From positions 48,193 through 112,192 of the forward strand of contig AMYZ01000014.1 of the NCBI GenBank assembly GCA_000335715.1: a DNA stretch of 64,000 bases, read 5' to 3'. Every line of letters starts with the position of its first letter. The stretch's first letter is position 1. The notes under the pieces were generated by a model. It made no database searches, was not told the DNA's origin, and worked only from the letters and a program-made list of their open reading frames with translations. This stretch comes from a beta proteobacterium L13. GTDB taxonomy: Bacteria > Pseudomonadota > Gammaproteobacteria > Burkholderiales > Chromobacteriaceae. Shown here piece by piece: positions 7,243 through 16,072 of this stretch. The position numbers and the translations under genes are program-made.

Positions 7243-9294
7243 ATGACCCAACACACCGACGATTTTGCCTGGCTGGAAAGCCTGGACGACGCAGCCGCCT
7301 TGGACTGGGTGGCCGCCCAGAACGCCGCCACCCGTGCGCGGCTGGACAGCGACCCGCGCTTTGCCGACTTGCAAGCCAGCATTCTGGCCAACCTGCGCGA
7401 CACGCGGCAGATTCCGTTCTTTGCCGAGCACGACGGCTGGCTGTACAACTTTCACCAGGACGACGCCCACCCGCGCGGCGTCTACCGCCGCACCACGCTG
7501 GACAGCTACCGCGCCAACGCACAAGACTGGCAAACGGTAATCGACATCGACCAGCTAGCCGCCGACGAAGACGTGGACTGGTACCTGGACGGCGTGTCGC
7601 ACTACACGCTGCAGCCCACACGCGTGCTGCTCAGCCTTACCCCCGGCGGCAGCGACGCCACCGTCAGCCGCGAGTACGACCTGGCCAGCGGCGCCTTCGT
7701 GGCCGGCGGCTTTGCCTTCCCCTACGGCAAGAACCACATCGCCTGGCGCGACCTGGACAGCGTATTCGTGTGCCCGGCCTGGGACGACAGCCAACTCACC
7801 CGCGCCGGCTACCCGCGCGAAGTATGGCTGCTGCAACGCGGCCAAAGCTGGGCCGACGCGCAGCCGCTGCTGCAGCTGGACGAAGACGCCATGATGGTAG
7901 CCGCGTGGCGCTTTCTGGACGCGGCCAACCCGCTGGCAGCCGGCGCCATCACCGCGTTCGACATCATCGAAGCGTCGGACAGCTTTTACAGCAAAACCTA
8001 TTACCTGCTAAGTGGCGATAGCCTGATCGCACTGCCGTTGCCGCCGCGCGCAGAGATCGAGGCCTACAGCCACGGCGACCTGATCGTCAAACTGGCGGAA
8101 GACTGGCACTTTGCCGGCCAGCATTACGCCGCCGGCAGCCTGCTGGCCGTGGCCTGCGCCGCCGACAGCGGCAAGGTTGGCCGCATCCAGACGCTGCTGC
8201 GGCCTGGCGCACGCCAGTCGGTAGAAATGGTGGAAGCCACGCTGGACCTGCTGGCCGTCATCGTCATCGACAACGTCAAAAGCCGGCTCGATACCCTGCG
8301 CTGGGCCGACGGCCACTGGCAGCCGCACGCCAACCCACTGCCGCAGGGCGGCGTGATCGAGTTTGCCGACCAGCCGTGGCACAGCAACCTGCTGTACTAC
8401 AGCTACAGCGACTTCCTCACCCCCGCCGGCCTGTACCGGCTGGACCTGCTGGCGGGCGGCCAGCCCGAGGTGCTGCGCCAGCAGCCAGCCGCGTTTGACG
8501 CCAGCGGCTACGTCGCCACCCAGTACCACGCCAGCGCGCCGGACGGCACCGCCATCCCCTACTTTGTGGTGCACCGCGCCGGGCTGGTGCAGGACGGCAA
8601 CGCGCCGACGCTGCTGTACGGCTACGGCGGCTTCGAAGTGCCGATGATGCCCTACTACATGGACAACTTCGGCCCGCAATGGCTGGAAAAAGGCGGCGTG
8701 TTTGCGGTAGCCAACATCCGCGGCGGCGGCGAGTTCGGCCCGGCCTGGCACCAGGCAGCGCAGGGCGTGAACCGCCAGGTGAGCTTTGACGACTTCATCG
8801 CGGTAGCCGAAGACCTGATCGCGCGCGGCATCACCAGTCCGCGCCGGCTGGGCATCGAAGGCGGCAGCAACGGCGGCCTGCTGGTAGGCGCCTGCCTGAC
8901 GCAGCGCCCCGAGCTGTTTCACGCGGTGGTGTGCGAGGTGCCGCTGCTGGACATGCTGCGCTACACGCAGCTGCTGGCCGGCGCCAGCTGGGTGGACGAA
9001 TACGGCGACCCGGGCGACCCCGCCGAGCGCGCCGCGCTGGCCGCCTACTCGCCCTACCATCATGTGCGTGGCGACGCCGCCTACCCGCTGGCGCTGTTCA
9101 CCACCAGCAGCAAGGACGACCGCGTGCACCCGGCGCACGCGCGCAAGATGGTGGCGCGCCTGCAGGCGCTGGGCCACGACACGCTACTGTTTGAAACCGA
9201 GGGCGGCGGCCATGGCGGCAACACCGGCCAGGTGCAAACCGCCAAAGAGCTGGCACGGGTGCTGGTTTACCTCTACCGCCAGCTGATGGATTAG
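7243..9294 (+). CDS. prolyl oligopeptidase family (S9A) serine peptidase
   Basis: 683 residues, the usual size for this family: an N-terminal seven-bladed propeller and a C-terminal alpha/beta hydrolase. The catalytic serine is in GGSNGGLL (about residue 545), preceded by ANIRGGGEFG. The catalytic aspartate is in TSSKDDRVHPAHARKM and the histidine in EGGGHGG. The enzyme cuts short peptides after proline in the cytoplasm or periplasm; no signal peptide is visible. The ATG at 7243 is preferred to the TTG at 7216, which overlaps the 13-bp repeated word. The GNAT gene follows after 4 bases and is probably co-transcribed. Confidence 0.88.
   Translation: MTQHTDDFAWLESLDDAAALDWVAAQNAATRARLDSDPRFADLQASILANLRDTRQIPFFAEHDGWLYNFHQDDAHPRGVYRRTTLDSYRANAQDWQTVIDIDQLAADEDVDWYLDGVSHYTLQPTRVLLSLTPGGSDATVSREYDLASGAFVAGGFAFPYGKNHIAWRDLDSVFVCPAWDDSQLTRAGYPREVWLLQRGQSWADAQPLLQLDEDAMMVAAWRFLDAANPLAAGAITAFDIIEASDSFYSKTYYLLSGDSLIALPLPPRAEIEAYSHGDLIVKLAEDWHFAGQHYAAGSLLAVACAADSGKVGRIQTLLRPGARQSVEMVEATLDLLAVIVIDNVKSRLDTLRWADGHWQPHANPLPQGGVIEFADQPWHSNLLYYSYSDFLTPAGLYRLDLLAGGQPEVLRQQPAAFDASGYVATQYHASAPDGTAIPYFVVHRAGLVQDGNAPTLLYGYGGFEVPMMPYYMDNFGPQWLEKGGVFAVANIRGGGEFGPAWHQAAQGVNRQVSFDDFIAVAEDLIARGITSPRRLGIEGGSNGGLLVGACLTQRPELFHAVVCEVPLLDMLRYTQLLAGASWVDEYGDPGDPAERAALAAYSPYHHVRGDAAYPLALFTTSSKDDRVHPAHARKMVARLQALGHDTLLFETEGGGHGGNTGQVQTAKELARVLVYLYRQLMD
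8173..8185 (-). repeat. TGCGGCCAACCTT uptake-like word
   Basis: Exact 13-bp copy on the minus strand inside the prolyl oligopeptidase gene. Confidence 0.85.
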
Positions 9295-9298
9295 GGCC

Positions 9299-9838
9299 AT
9301 GACCACAACGAATCCGCAACTGACCCTGCGGCAAGCCGAGCCGCGCGACGCCGCCCGCTGTTACGCCATCGAAAGCAGCGCCTACGAAGGTGACGAAGCC
9401 GCCTCCGCCGAAAAAATCGCGCTGCGCATTGCGCAGTACCCGGCCGGTTTTCTGGTGCTGGAATGCGATGGCGAGCTGGTGGGCTTCATCAACAGCGGCT
9501 GCGCGCACCAGGTGGAAATGGCCGACGAAGCCTTCAAGGAGCTGATCGGCCACGACCCGGCTGCGGCCAACGTGGTGATCATGTCCGTCGTCATCGACCC
9601 GGCCTGCCAGGGCCGTGGCTACGCCGGGCTGCTGATGCGCGCCTTTATCCAGCGCATGCAAGCGGCCGGCAAACAGGCCATCCACCTGATGTGCAAGCCG
9701 CAGCACGTGGCCCTGTACACCCACCTGGGCTACCAGTACGTGCAGCCGTCGGCCTCGCTGCATGGCGGCATGCAGTGGCACGAAATGGTGCTGCCGCTGG
9801 GCGCCACAGGCCAGCCGCGCAACAACACCGCGCAATAA
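9299..9838 (+). CDS. GNAT-family N-acetyltransferase
   Basis: 179 residues. It has the GNAT fold signature with the acetyl-CoA pyrophosphate loop in VVIDPACQGRGYAGLLM (Q/RxxGxG/A), and an AANAT-like opening (LRQAEPRDAARCYAIESSAYEGDEA). It transfers an acetyl group to an amine; the substrate is unknown. It starts 4 bases after the peptidase stop and is probably translated from the same message. Confidence 0.8.
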   Translation: MTTTNPQLTLRQAEPRDAARCYAIESSAYEGDEAASAEKIALRIAQYPAGFLVLECDGELVGFINSGCAHQVEMADEAFKELIGHDPAAANVVIMSVVIDPACQGRGYAGLLMRAFIQRMQAAGKQAIHLMCKPQHVALYTHLGYQYVQPSASLHGGMQWHEMVLPLGATGQPRNNTAQ

Positions 9839-9912
9839 AAACGGGCCCTGGCCGGGGCAGGCCTATACTGGCTCTGACCCCGGCACCGCCGGTCGCCGCG
9901 AGAGGTGGCACC

Positions 9913-10041
9913 ATGAAATCGCAACAACGCAGCAAGGAAGCCAAAAAGCACGCCGTGCTCAACCCGAAAGAGAAAAAGGCCGCGAAAGCCGCCAAAAAAC
10001 TGGCCATGCTCCAGCCTGCCATCGTCATCATCCCGCGCTAG
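9913..10041 (+). CDS. 42-residue Lys/Ala-rich basic small protein
   Basis: The frame encodes MKSQQRSKEAKKHAVL followed by a K/A-rich stretch and ends AIVIIPR. An AGAGG ribosome site lies about 7 bases upstream of the ATG, and the gene is followed at 10060 by a strong terminator hairpin, both of which favour a real gene. The lysine/alanine helix looks nucleic-acid binding, but no family is recognised. Confidence 0.55.
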   Translation: MKSQQRSKEAKKHAVLNPKEKKAAKAAKKLAMLQPAIVIIPR

Positions 10042-10059
10042 CACACTACGCCGGGCAAT

Positions 10060-10086
10060 AAAAAAGCTGCCATCTGGCAGCTTTTT
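10060..10086. terminator. bidirectional rho-independent terminator
   Basis: AAAAAGCTGCC (10061-10071) and GGCAGCTTTTT (10076-10086) form a stem with a 4-base loop. A-run and T-run on the two sides let it serve the small basic gene (+) and the YjdM gene (-). Confidence 0.85.
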
Positions 10087-10105
10087 CACTGATAAGGCCG
10101 CAATA

Positions 10106-10450
10106 TCAGGCCTTCTTTACAAACTCCGACTTCAGGCTCATCTGGCCGATGCCGTCGATTTTGCAGTCGATGTCGTGGTCGCCATCCACCAGGCGGATGT
10201 TCTTGACCTTGGTACCCACTTTTACCACCAGCGAGCTGCCTTTTACTTTCAGGTCCTTGATCACGGTAACGCTGTCGCCGTCTTGCAGCAGGTTACCGTT
10301 GGCGTCGCGAATCACGCGGGTTTCTTCTGCTTCCACGGCGGCGGCGCCATCCTGTGGCCACTCGTGCGCGCACTCCGGGCAAACGTAGAGGCTGCCGTCT
10401 TCGTAAGTAAATTCGGACTGACAGGCCGGGCAGTTTGGTAGGGCGCTCAT
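10106..10450 (-). CDS. yjdM: YjdM/PhnA-family zinc-ribbon protein
   Basis: 114 residues. An N-terminal zinc ribbon has paired cysteines (CPAC and CPEC, about residues 8-32). The C-terminal domain contains [23 protein letters not shown], the signature of the family once named PhnA for alkylphosphonate uptake. The cellular role is not settled. It is a stand-alone gene between a shared terminator downstream and a 376-bp gap upstream. Confidence 0.85.
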   Translation of the reverse strand: MSALPNCPACQSEFTYEDGSLYVCPECAHEWPQDGAAAVEAEETRVIRDANGNLLQDGDSVTVIKDLKVKGSSLVVKVGTKVKNIRLVDGDHDIDCKIDGIGQMSLKSEFVKKA

Positions 10451-10826
10451 GCTATTCCTTTCGGGCTTGCCTTACAGGCAAAAGGGGCATTATCCCTCTT
10501 TGGGGGCGCGCGCCGCAAATCCGGCGCATCCTCGTGCCGGTGCTGCTAGCGCTGCTCCGCGCCGCAGGCACGCCCAGAAACCCTTTATCCCCGCCACGGC
10601 AAACCTGCCTGCGGCCAACCTCTAACCGTCCCCCGGCGCGCCAGCGGCTGCGTGTCGCGCTGCCATGCCCCGAACAGCCGGCCCGCCGCCCTCTTTTTAT
10701 CGCAGTAGCGCACAAAACCATAGCAATGTGTGCTGGCGCACCGAACAAAGCCACGACGTGCGGGATGCTGTCTGATCTTGCACCGCCCCGCACAAATTCT
10801 TGTACGGTTTCACCGGAGGTTTTGTC
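10451..10826. other. 376-bp intergenic region
   Basis: No supported gene. It holds a near-copy of the repeated word (TGCGGCCAACCT at 10610-10621, then C) and GC-rich sequence. Both flanking genes read away from it, so both promoters must lie here, but no convincing -35/-10 pair was picked out. Confidence 0.5.
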
Positions 10827-11447
10827 ATGTTCAAACGAACTGTTTGGGTGCTCTCGCTCAGTGTGGCACTAGCCAGCTGCACCACGACCATGCCCGATTA
10901 TCAGCGCAGCACCCTGTCGCAACGCGCTGCCATTCATGCCAATGTGGACGACACACTGGGCAAGCTCTACCTGCAGGCCAAAGGCTCGCGGGAACTGGTG
11001 GCCAAGGCCAAAGGGGTACTGGTGTTTCCATCGGTACTGACGGCAGGCTTTGTCGTGGGCGGTGCTTATGGCGAGGGTGAATTGCGCGTAGGCAATGCGC
11101 AGGCTGGCTATTACAAGACCATGACCGGGTCGCTGGGCTTTCAGGCCGGCGCGCAGTCCAAGGCGCTGGTCTTTCTGTTCATGACGCAAGAGTCGCTGGA
11201 TCACTTCCGCCAGGGTAATGGCTGGACAGTGGGTGTGGACGCCAACGTGGCCTTGCTGAGCATCGGCGCAGATGGCTCGGTCAATACCGAAACGGCCAAA
11301 GCCCCGGTAGTCGGCTTTGTCATGACCAATGGCGGGTTGATGTTCAATGTGTCCCTGCAGGGCACCAAGGTGTCCCCGCTGGACACAACAGCGCCGCCAT
11401 CCAGGGATGCCACCAACACGCCAGACAGCTCTGAACACGGAAAATGA
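10827..11447 (+). CDS. SYLF-domain (Ysc84-like) lipoprotein
   Basis: 206 residues. The N-terminus is a lipoprotein signal ending in a LASC lipobox (about residues 14-17). The body has the SYLF lipid-binding pattern, with AKGVLVFPSVLTAGFVVGGAYGEG (in pieces) and a closing glycine-rich hydrophobic segment. Bacterial SYLF proteins are envelope proteins thought to bind phospholipids. The start at 10827 has GGAGG 8 bases upstream; the TTG at 10800 does not. The tail from residue 190 is polar and probably disordered. Confidence 0.82.
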   Translation: MFKRTVWVLSLSVALASCTTTMPDYQRSTLSQRAAIHANVDDTLGKLYLQAKGSRELVAKAKGVLVFPSVLTAGFVVGGAYGEGELRVGNAQAGYYKTMTGSLGFQAGAQSKALVFLFMTQESLDHFRQGNGWTVGVDANVALLSIGADGSVNTETAKAPVVGFVMTNGGLMFNVSLQGTKVSPLDTTAPPSRDATNTPDSSEHGK

Positions 11448-11615
11448 CGCCACAGCACGCCCAGGATGGCGTGCCAAGCCTGTAAGCCGGCTAAGCCACA
11501 GGTTCATCCGGGGACAGCACGCACATCCGGCGAGGCGGTATCCAGACACCCGCCTGTCAGCAGCGTTTTGGCATGGTACGAAATGTGCCGTGATACGGGT
11601 GCGACCCCGGCAGTT

Positions 11616-12542
11616 TTATGGCCTGGCCTTTCCCATCTTCCCCGCAACAGGGTCCAAAAAAAGCTGTTTGAAATAGTCCCTGAAGGCCTGCATTGCCGGC
11701 GAATGTTCTCGCCCTTGCTTCCAGCCCAATCCAATATTCATGGAGGGTATGGTGTCCTTCAAATTGATGGTCTCGATGCGCTTGCCTTCGAGTGACCACG
11801 GGCGGTAGACCATGTCGGACAGGATGGTAACGCCTTGCCCGTTGGCCACCATGCTGCGCACAGCTTCTACCGAACTGGTACGCAAACGTATGCTGGGCAG
11901 ATAGGGCGTGTTGGACCAGTATTTGAGTGTGGTGGCCGAAGCCTCATCAACGGTCAGCATGATGTAGGGTTCTGCCGCCACATCCGCCAGCGTGACATCC
12001 GCCTTTTCCAGCATCGGGTGTTTTGTGGGCACCCACAGACGGCGTTGTGAGCCAAAAAATGTTTCCATCGTCAGTTCATGCAGCACGGCGTTGGAGGTCA
12101 ATAACACGCCCATGTCGTAACGCTCCGTCACCAAGCCCTCTTCAATCCCTTCACGTACTACTTCGTGCACCTTGACTTCCACCTTGGGGTGCCGCTGCGC
12201 AAAACGCTGCAAATGGTGTGGCAGAAAGTAACCCAGCACTGTGTAACTGGCTGCCAAGGTCAGTGTGCCTTCTACGGTGGTTTCGTGGTCAGGCATGCGT
12301 AAGGCATCGTCCACAGCGCAGAGCACGTTGTAGGCGTGGCTTAGGAAGCGACGCCCGGCATCCGTCAACTCCACCCCGTGGGAATGCCGCTCGAGCAGCT
12401 GCTGATTCAGGGTGTCTTCAAGTTCACGCACGGCGGTTGTGACTGCCGATTGAGAAATATTCAGCTGCACTGCCGCCTGAGAAATTCTTCCCAACTCAGC
12501 AACAGCAGTGAAATATTTTAACTGGCGGATAGTAAAGCTCAT
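11616..12542 (-). CDS. LysR-family regulator of the divergent 5-oxoprolinase/ABC operon
   Basis: 308 residues. The helix-turn-helix opens MSFTIRQLKYFTAVAELG with SQAAVQLNISQSAVTTAVRELE, then a LysR substrate-binding domain to the C-terminus (FRDYFKQLFL). ATG 12542 fits the family's usual start; an in-frame ATG at 12560 is possible. It faces the eight-gene operon starting at 12687 and a 22-bp inverted repeat lies between them, so it most likely controls that operon in response to the imported compound or its breakdown product. Confidence 0.85.
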   Translation of the reverse strand: MSFTIRQLKYFTAVAELGRISQAAVQLNISQSAVTTAVRELEDTLNQQLLERHSHGVELTDAGRRFLSHAYNVLCAVDDALRMPDHETTVEGTLTLAASYTVLGYFLPHHLQRFAQRHPKVEVKVHEVVREGIEEGLVTERYDMGVLLTSNAVLHELTMETFFGSQRRLWVPTKHPMLEKADVTLADVAAEPYIMLTVDEASATTLKYWSNTPYLPSIRLRTSSVEAVRSMVANGQGVTILSDMVYRPWSLEGKRIETINLKDTIPSMNIGLGWKQGREHSPAMQAFRDYFKQLFLDPVAGKMGKARP

Positions 12543-12566
12543 GAAAACCCCACGTGACATTAGTAT

Positions 12567-12588
12567 TTCAGATACCGAACCATCTGAA
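12567..12588. promoter_or_regulatory. LysR-type operator candidate
   Basis: TTCAGAT (12567-12573) and ATCTGAA (12582-12588) form a perfect 7-bp inverted repeat with an 8-bp centre in the gap between the LysR gene and pxpA. It contains a T-N11-A style arrangement. Its position suits both autoregulation and control of the operon. Confidence 0.6.
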
Positions 12589-12686
12589 TATATTGCTTTT
12601 ACGAACACTGCACAATTTTTAGACTGCACTCTATCGCATGCCCAAAGGGCGCAATCAACCGAGTAGCGGAGCAGGTGAAGCAGCGT

Positions 12687-13451
12687 ATGAAAAAGACAAT
12701 TGACTTAAATTCAGACATAGGCGAAGGCTTTGGTCCGTGGAAGATCGGAGACGGGGTGGATGCCGAAATCATGCCCTTGATCAACTCCGCCAACATTGCC
12801 ACCGGTTTTCATGCGGGCGACCCCAACATCATGGCGCGCATGGTGGAATTGGCCGGCAAGCATGGCGTTAGCATAGGGGCACACCCGGGGTTTCGTGACC
12901 TGCTGGGCTTTGGTCGCCGCCATATCAACGCCAGTACGAATGAATTGGTTAACGACTTCATTTACCAAATGGGTGCATTGCGTGAGTTCACGCGACTGAA
13001 CAATACCGTGTTGCGCCACGTCAAGCCCCATGGGGCGCTGTACATGCATGCAGCCCAAAGTGAGCCCTTGTCACGCGCACTGGCGAACGCGATTCAGCGT
13101 ACCGACCCGTCGCTATACCTCTACTGCATGGCGCAATCCGTCACCTACCGTGTGGCCTGTGAAATGGGTTTGAACGTAGTCCGCGAATTTTATGGTGACC
13201 GTGATTACGACAGCAGCGGCTCCATTGTGTTTACGCGCCACGTCGGCCCACTAGACCCCCAAGCCGTCGCGGCCAAAGTACTGCAGGCTTGCCAGCAGGG
13301 CACCGTGCAAACCGTAGACGGCCATACCATTGCCATCGAATTCGACTCGGTATGTATCCACAGCGACACCCCTGGTGCCTTGGCGTTGATTCAAACCACG
13401 CGCAATGCTTTGTTGTCGCAAGGCATTGCTCTTGCAGCCCATGTGACGTGA
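12687..13451 (+). CDS. pxpA: 5-oxoprolinase subunit A-like protein (LamB/YcsF family)
   Basis: 254 residues, typical for YcsF/PxpA. The opening [16 protein letters not shown] and the metal-site-like GFHAGDP and [12 protein letters not shown] motifs identify the family. PxpA with PxpB and PxpC opens the ring of 5-oxoproline to glutamate using ATP. First gene of an operon running to 20727. GTG 12675 is an alternative start; ATG 12687 is preferred on family alignment, with AGGTG upstream. Confidence 0.85.
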   Translation: MKKTIDLNSDIGEGFGPWKIGDGVDAEIMPLINSANIATGFHAGDPNIMARMVELAGKHGVSIGAHPGFRDLLGFGRRHINASTNELVNDFIYQMGALREFTRLNNTVLRHVKPHGALYMHAAQSEPLSRALANAIQRTDPSLYLYCMAQSVTYRVACEMGLNVVREFYGDRDYDSSGSIVFTRHVGPLDPQAVAAKVLQACQQGTVQTVDGHTIAIEFDSVCIHSDTPGALALIQTTRNALLSQGIALAAHVT

Positions 13452-13502
13452 CCGTTGCGTTTATCTGTGTTTAAGCCCACGCCCACTCCAGAGGTGACAA
13501 GC

Positions 13503-13757
13503 ATGTCCAGCACTCATGAAATTCTAAGCCCCTTACCCGGCACCTTTTACCGCAGCCCCAGCCCCGACACGCCACCCTACAAGGCTGAAGGCGACATGGT
13601 TGCGGTGGGCGACACGATTGGTCTGGTTGAAGTTATGAAGCAATTCAACGAGATCACCGCAGATGCGGCAGGAACACTGATTAGCTTCGCCGTGCCCAGT
13701 GGCGAACCGGTGGACCCAGGCCAAGTACTGGCTGTCCTCGCCTTGACCTGTGGTTGA
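13503..13757 (+). CDS. biotin carboxyl carrier protein, small type
   Basis: 84 residues: a single biotinyl domain. The biotin-accepting lysine lies in VEVMKQF (about residue 41), a variant of the usual AMKM seen in carriers linked to YcsF operons. A matching C-terminal hairpin ends GQVLAVL. It should carry CO2 on biotin for the carboxylase encoded just downstream (6-base gap). It is much shorter than the AccB of fatty-acid synthesis, so it is probably a dedicated partner in this pathway. Confidence 0.82.
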   Translation: MSSTHEILSPLPGTFYRSPSPDTPPYKAEGDMVAVGDTIGLVEVMKQFNEITADAAGTLISFAVPSGEPVDPGQVLAVLALTCG

Positions 13758-13763
13758 CGCATC

Positions 13764-15167
13764 ATGAAAGGTAAATTCACGACTTTGCTGGTGGCCAACC
13801 GCGGTGAAATCGCAGTACGCATCATCCGAGCTGCCAAAGAACTGGGGCTGCGTACCGTCGCAGTCTACAGCGACGCCGATGCGGATAGTTTGGCAGTGCG
13901 CATGGCAGACACGTCTGTTCGCATTGGCCCGGCTCATGCAAGCAAAAGCTACCTGAGCATTTCTGCCGTAATAGAGGCGGCCCGCAAAAGTGGTGCGGGT
14001 GCCATTCACCCGGGATACGGCTTTCTGTCTGAAAACGCCGAATTTGCCGAAGCGGTAGAGCAAGCCGGTTTGGTGTTTGTTGGCCCCACACCGCATGCCA
14101 TCCGCACTATGGGTGACAAGGCGGCGGCGAGGTCTGCCGCAGTGCAAGCTGGCGTACCTACCGTACCTGGCAGCGTCGGCGTCGTATTGACTGCAGAAGA
14201 CGCCGTGTCCCAAGCACAAAACATTGGCTTTCCAATCATGATCAAAGCATCGGCCGGTGGCGGAGGCCGTGGCATTCGGGTGGCGAACAACGCCGACGAA
14301 CTGCGTCAGCAGTTTGTCTTGGCCACGACGGAGGCTGCGGCCGCCTTTGGCAACGGTGCGGTATACCTGGAACGCTTTATCCGCCGAGCACGCCATATTG
14401 AGGTGCAAATTCTGGGGGACGGCCAACGCGTGGTGCATTGCTTTGAGCGTGAGTGCTCGCTTCAACGCCGCCGGCAAAAAGTATGGGAAGAAGCGCCATC
14501 CGTCGCCATCAGCAAAGACACCCGTGCCGCACTGTGCGATTCGGCATTGCGTTTGGCCAGCGCCGTGGCCTATCGCGGAGCGGGAACGCTGGAGTATCTG
14601 TACGACGACGATTCAAAAGCGTTCTTCTTCATCGAAATGAACACCCGCATTCAGGTTGAACACCCGGTCACGGAGATGGTGACGGGTATTGACTTGGTGC
14701 AGGAAATGATCCGCATTGCTTTGGGCGAGCCGCTTCGTTTGCTGCAGCAAGACATCCGTCTGAATGGTGCGGCAATCGAAGTTCGCATCAACGCCGAGGA
14801 TGCAGCCAAACATTTCATGCCCAGTCCGGGAAAGATCACACAATTGCTGGTTCCTGGCGGCCCGGGCGTACGCTTTGATTCCATGCTTTACCCCGGCTAC
14901 ACCGTGCCTGCTTACTACGATTCGCTATTGGGCAAGCTGATCGTACATGCACCGGATCGCCCAGGCGCTCTGTGCCGAATGAAGCGGGCTTTGGGTGAGC
15001 TGGTGGTAGAGGGGGTGCACACCACGGTGCCGCTACACCAAGCCTTATGTGTTGCGCCCGAGGTGGCGTCGGCGCAGTTTCACACCGGCTTTCTGGAAAC
15101 GTGGCTGGCAGAGAACCCGTTGGATGCGACTCCACCTGTCACGCCCAAGCAAGGAGTCAACCCATGA
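13764..15167 (+). CDS. biotin carboxylase (AccC-like) of the 5-oxoprolinase operon
   Basis: 467 residues, the length of AccC. Domains in order: N-terminal LLVANRGEIAVRIIRAA, ATP-grasp with KASAGGGGRGIRVA, then HIEVQILGD and CSLQRRRQKVWEEAPS, and MNTRIQVEHPVTEMVTGID near the active site. It carboxylates the biotin carrier using ATP and bicarbonate. No carboxyltransferase of the AccA/AccD type is nearby; PxpB/PxpC resemble the carboxyltransferase-linked halves of urea amidolyase, so transfer to a lactam or urea-like nitrogen is a reasonable inference. Its stop overlaps the pxpB start by 4 bases. Confidence 0.83.
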   Translation: MKGKFTTLLVANRGEIAVRIIRAAKELGLRTVAVYSDADADSLAVRMADTSVRIGPAHASKSYLSISAVIEAARKSGAGAIHPGYGFLSENAEFAEAVEQAGLVFVGPTPHAIRTMGDKAAARSAAVQAGVPTVPGSVGVVLTAEDAVSQAQNIGFPIMIKASAGGGGRGIRVANNADELRQQFVLATTEAAAAFGNGAVYLERFIRRARHIEVQILGDGQRVVHCFERECSLQRRRQKVWEEAPSVAISKDTRAALCDSALRLASAVAYRGAGTLEYLYDDDSKAFFFIEMNTRIQVEHPVTEMVTGIDLVQEMIRIALGEPLRLLQQDIRLNGAAIEVRINAEDAAKHFMPSPGKITQLLVPGGPGVRFDSMLYPGYTVPAYYDSLLGKLIVHAPDRPGALCRMKRALGELVVEGVHTTVPLHQALCVAPEVASAQFHTGFLETWLAENPLDATPPVTPKQGVNP

Positions 15168-16072
15168 GCCCATCAATTGGCCAAGGCACCACCCTAGGCA
15201 AAGCACGCTACACATTTGGCGGCGATGAACATGTTTTTGTCGAGATCAGCGAATCCATGTCACTGCCCGCTTTTTTCAAAAGCATGGCCATTTGCACCGA
15301 GCTTAAAAAGCGCGCCGTGCCTGGCGTCACTGAGATCTGCCCGGCTAATGCCTCTTATCTGGTTCGCTTCGATCCAGACGTAATGGATCCCGACTCCATG
15401 ATGCGTTGCCTGCAGGACATCGAGGCGTCCGTCGGCGCTGCCGACATGGATTTGCAGACCCGAATCATTGAAGTGCCTGTGCTCTATAACGACCCCTGGA
15501 CACATGAGACCTTGATGCGCTTTCGAGAACGGCACCAAGACCCCACGAGCACTGACCTTGAATACGCCGCGCGCATCAACCATTTCAAAACGGTGGATGA
15601 ATTTATCCAGGCCCACTCTGCCTCGCCATGGTTTGTTTCGATGGTTGGTTTTGTTGCCGGTTTGCCGTTTCTGTTCCAGATGGTTGAGCAGCCGCGTCAA
15701 TTGGAAGTACCCAAGTACCTCAGCCCCCGCACCGACACACCCAAGCTCACGCTTGGCCACGGCGGCTGTTTCAGCTGCATTTACTCGGTACGTGGTGCCG
15801 GTGGCTACCAAATGTTTGGCGTCACGCCGGCCCCCATTTTCGACCCGGCACAAGGGCTGCCGTACCTGAAGGAATTGATGGTCTTCTTCAAGCCCGGTGA
15901 CATCGTCAAGTGGAAACCCATTGACCGCCACGAATACGACACCATTGCGCGAGATGTGGCAGCAGGGACTTATCAGTTGCCGATACGACCCGTGACGTTT
16001 TCACTGACGGCCTTTTGGGCCGACCCCGATACCTATAACCAAGAACTGTTGCAGGTGTTCCATGGCCATTGA
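15164..16072 (+). CDS. pxpB: 5-oxoprolinase subunit B-like protein (KipI/allophanate hydrolase subunit 1 family)
   Basis: 302 residues. The middle and C-terminal parts show the family pattern: SMVGFVAGLPFLF, GGCFSCIYSVRGAGGYQMFG and an ending in DPDTYNQELLQ. PxpB pairs with PxpC. The ATG at 15164 overlaps the upstream TGA (ATGA), giving translational coupling; an upstream extension lies wholly in the biotin carboxylase gene and is rejected. The N-terminus is about 60-80 residues longer than E. coli PxpB. Confidence 0.83.
   Translation: MSPSIGQGTTLGKARYTFGGDEHVFVEISESMSLPAFFKSMAICTELKKRAVPGVTEICPANASYLVRFDPDVMDPDSMMRCLQDIEASVGAADMDLQTRIIEVPVLYNDPWTHETLMRFRERHQDPTSTDLEYAARINHFKTVDEFIQAHSASPWFVSMVGFVAGLPFLFQMVEQPRQLEVPKYLSPRTDTPKLTLGHGGCFSCIYSVRGAGGYQMFGVTPAPIFDPAQGLPYLKELMVFFKPGDIVKWKPIDRHEYDTIARDVAAGTYQLPIRPVTFSLTAFWADPDTYNQELLQVFHGH

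Noticed and set aside
7116..8021. 301-codon Arg/Pro-rich frame over the peptidase gene
   Set aside because: Shadow frame of the GC-rich prolyl oligopeptidase gene, extreme Arg/Pro content.
15047..15163. Upstream extension of pxpB
   Set aside because: It lies inside the biotin carboxylase gene in another frame; the ATGA overlap at 15164 is the natural start.
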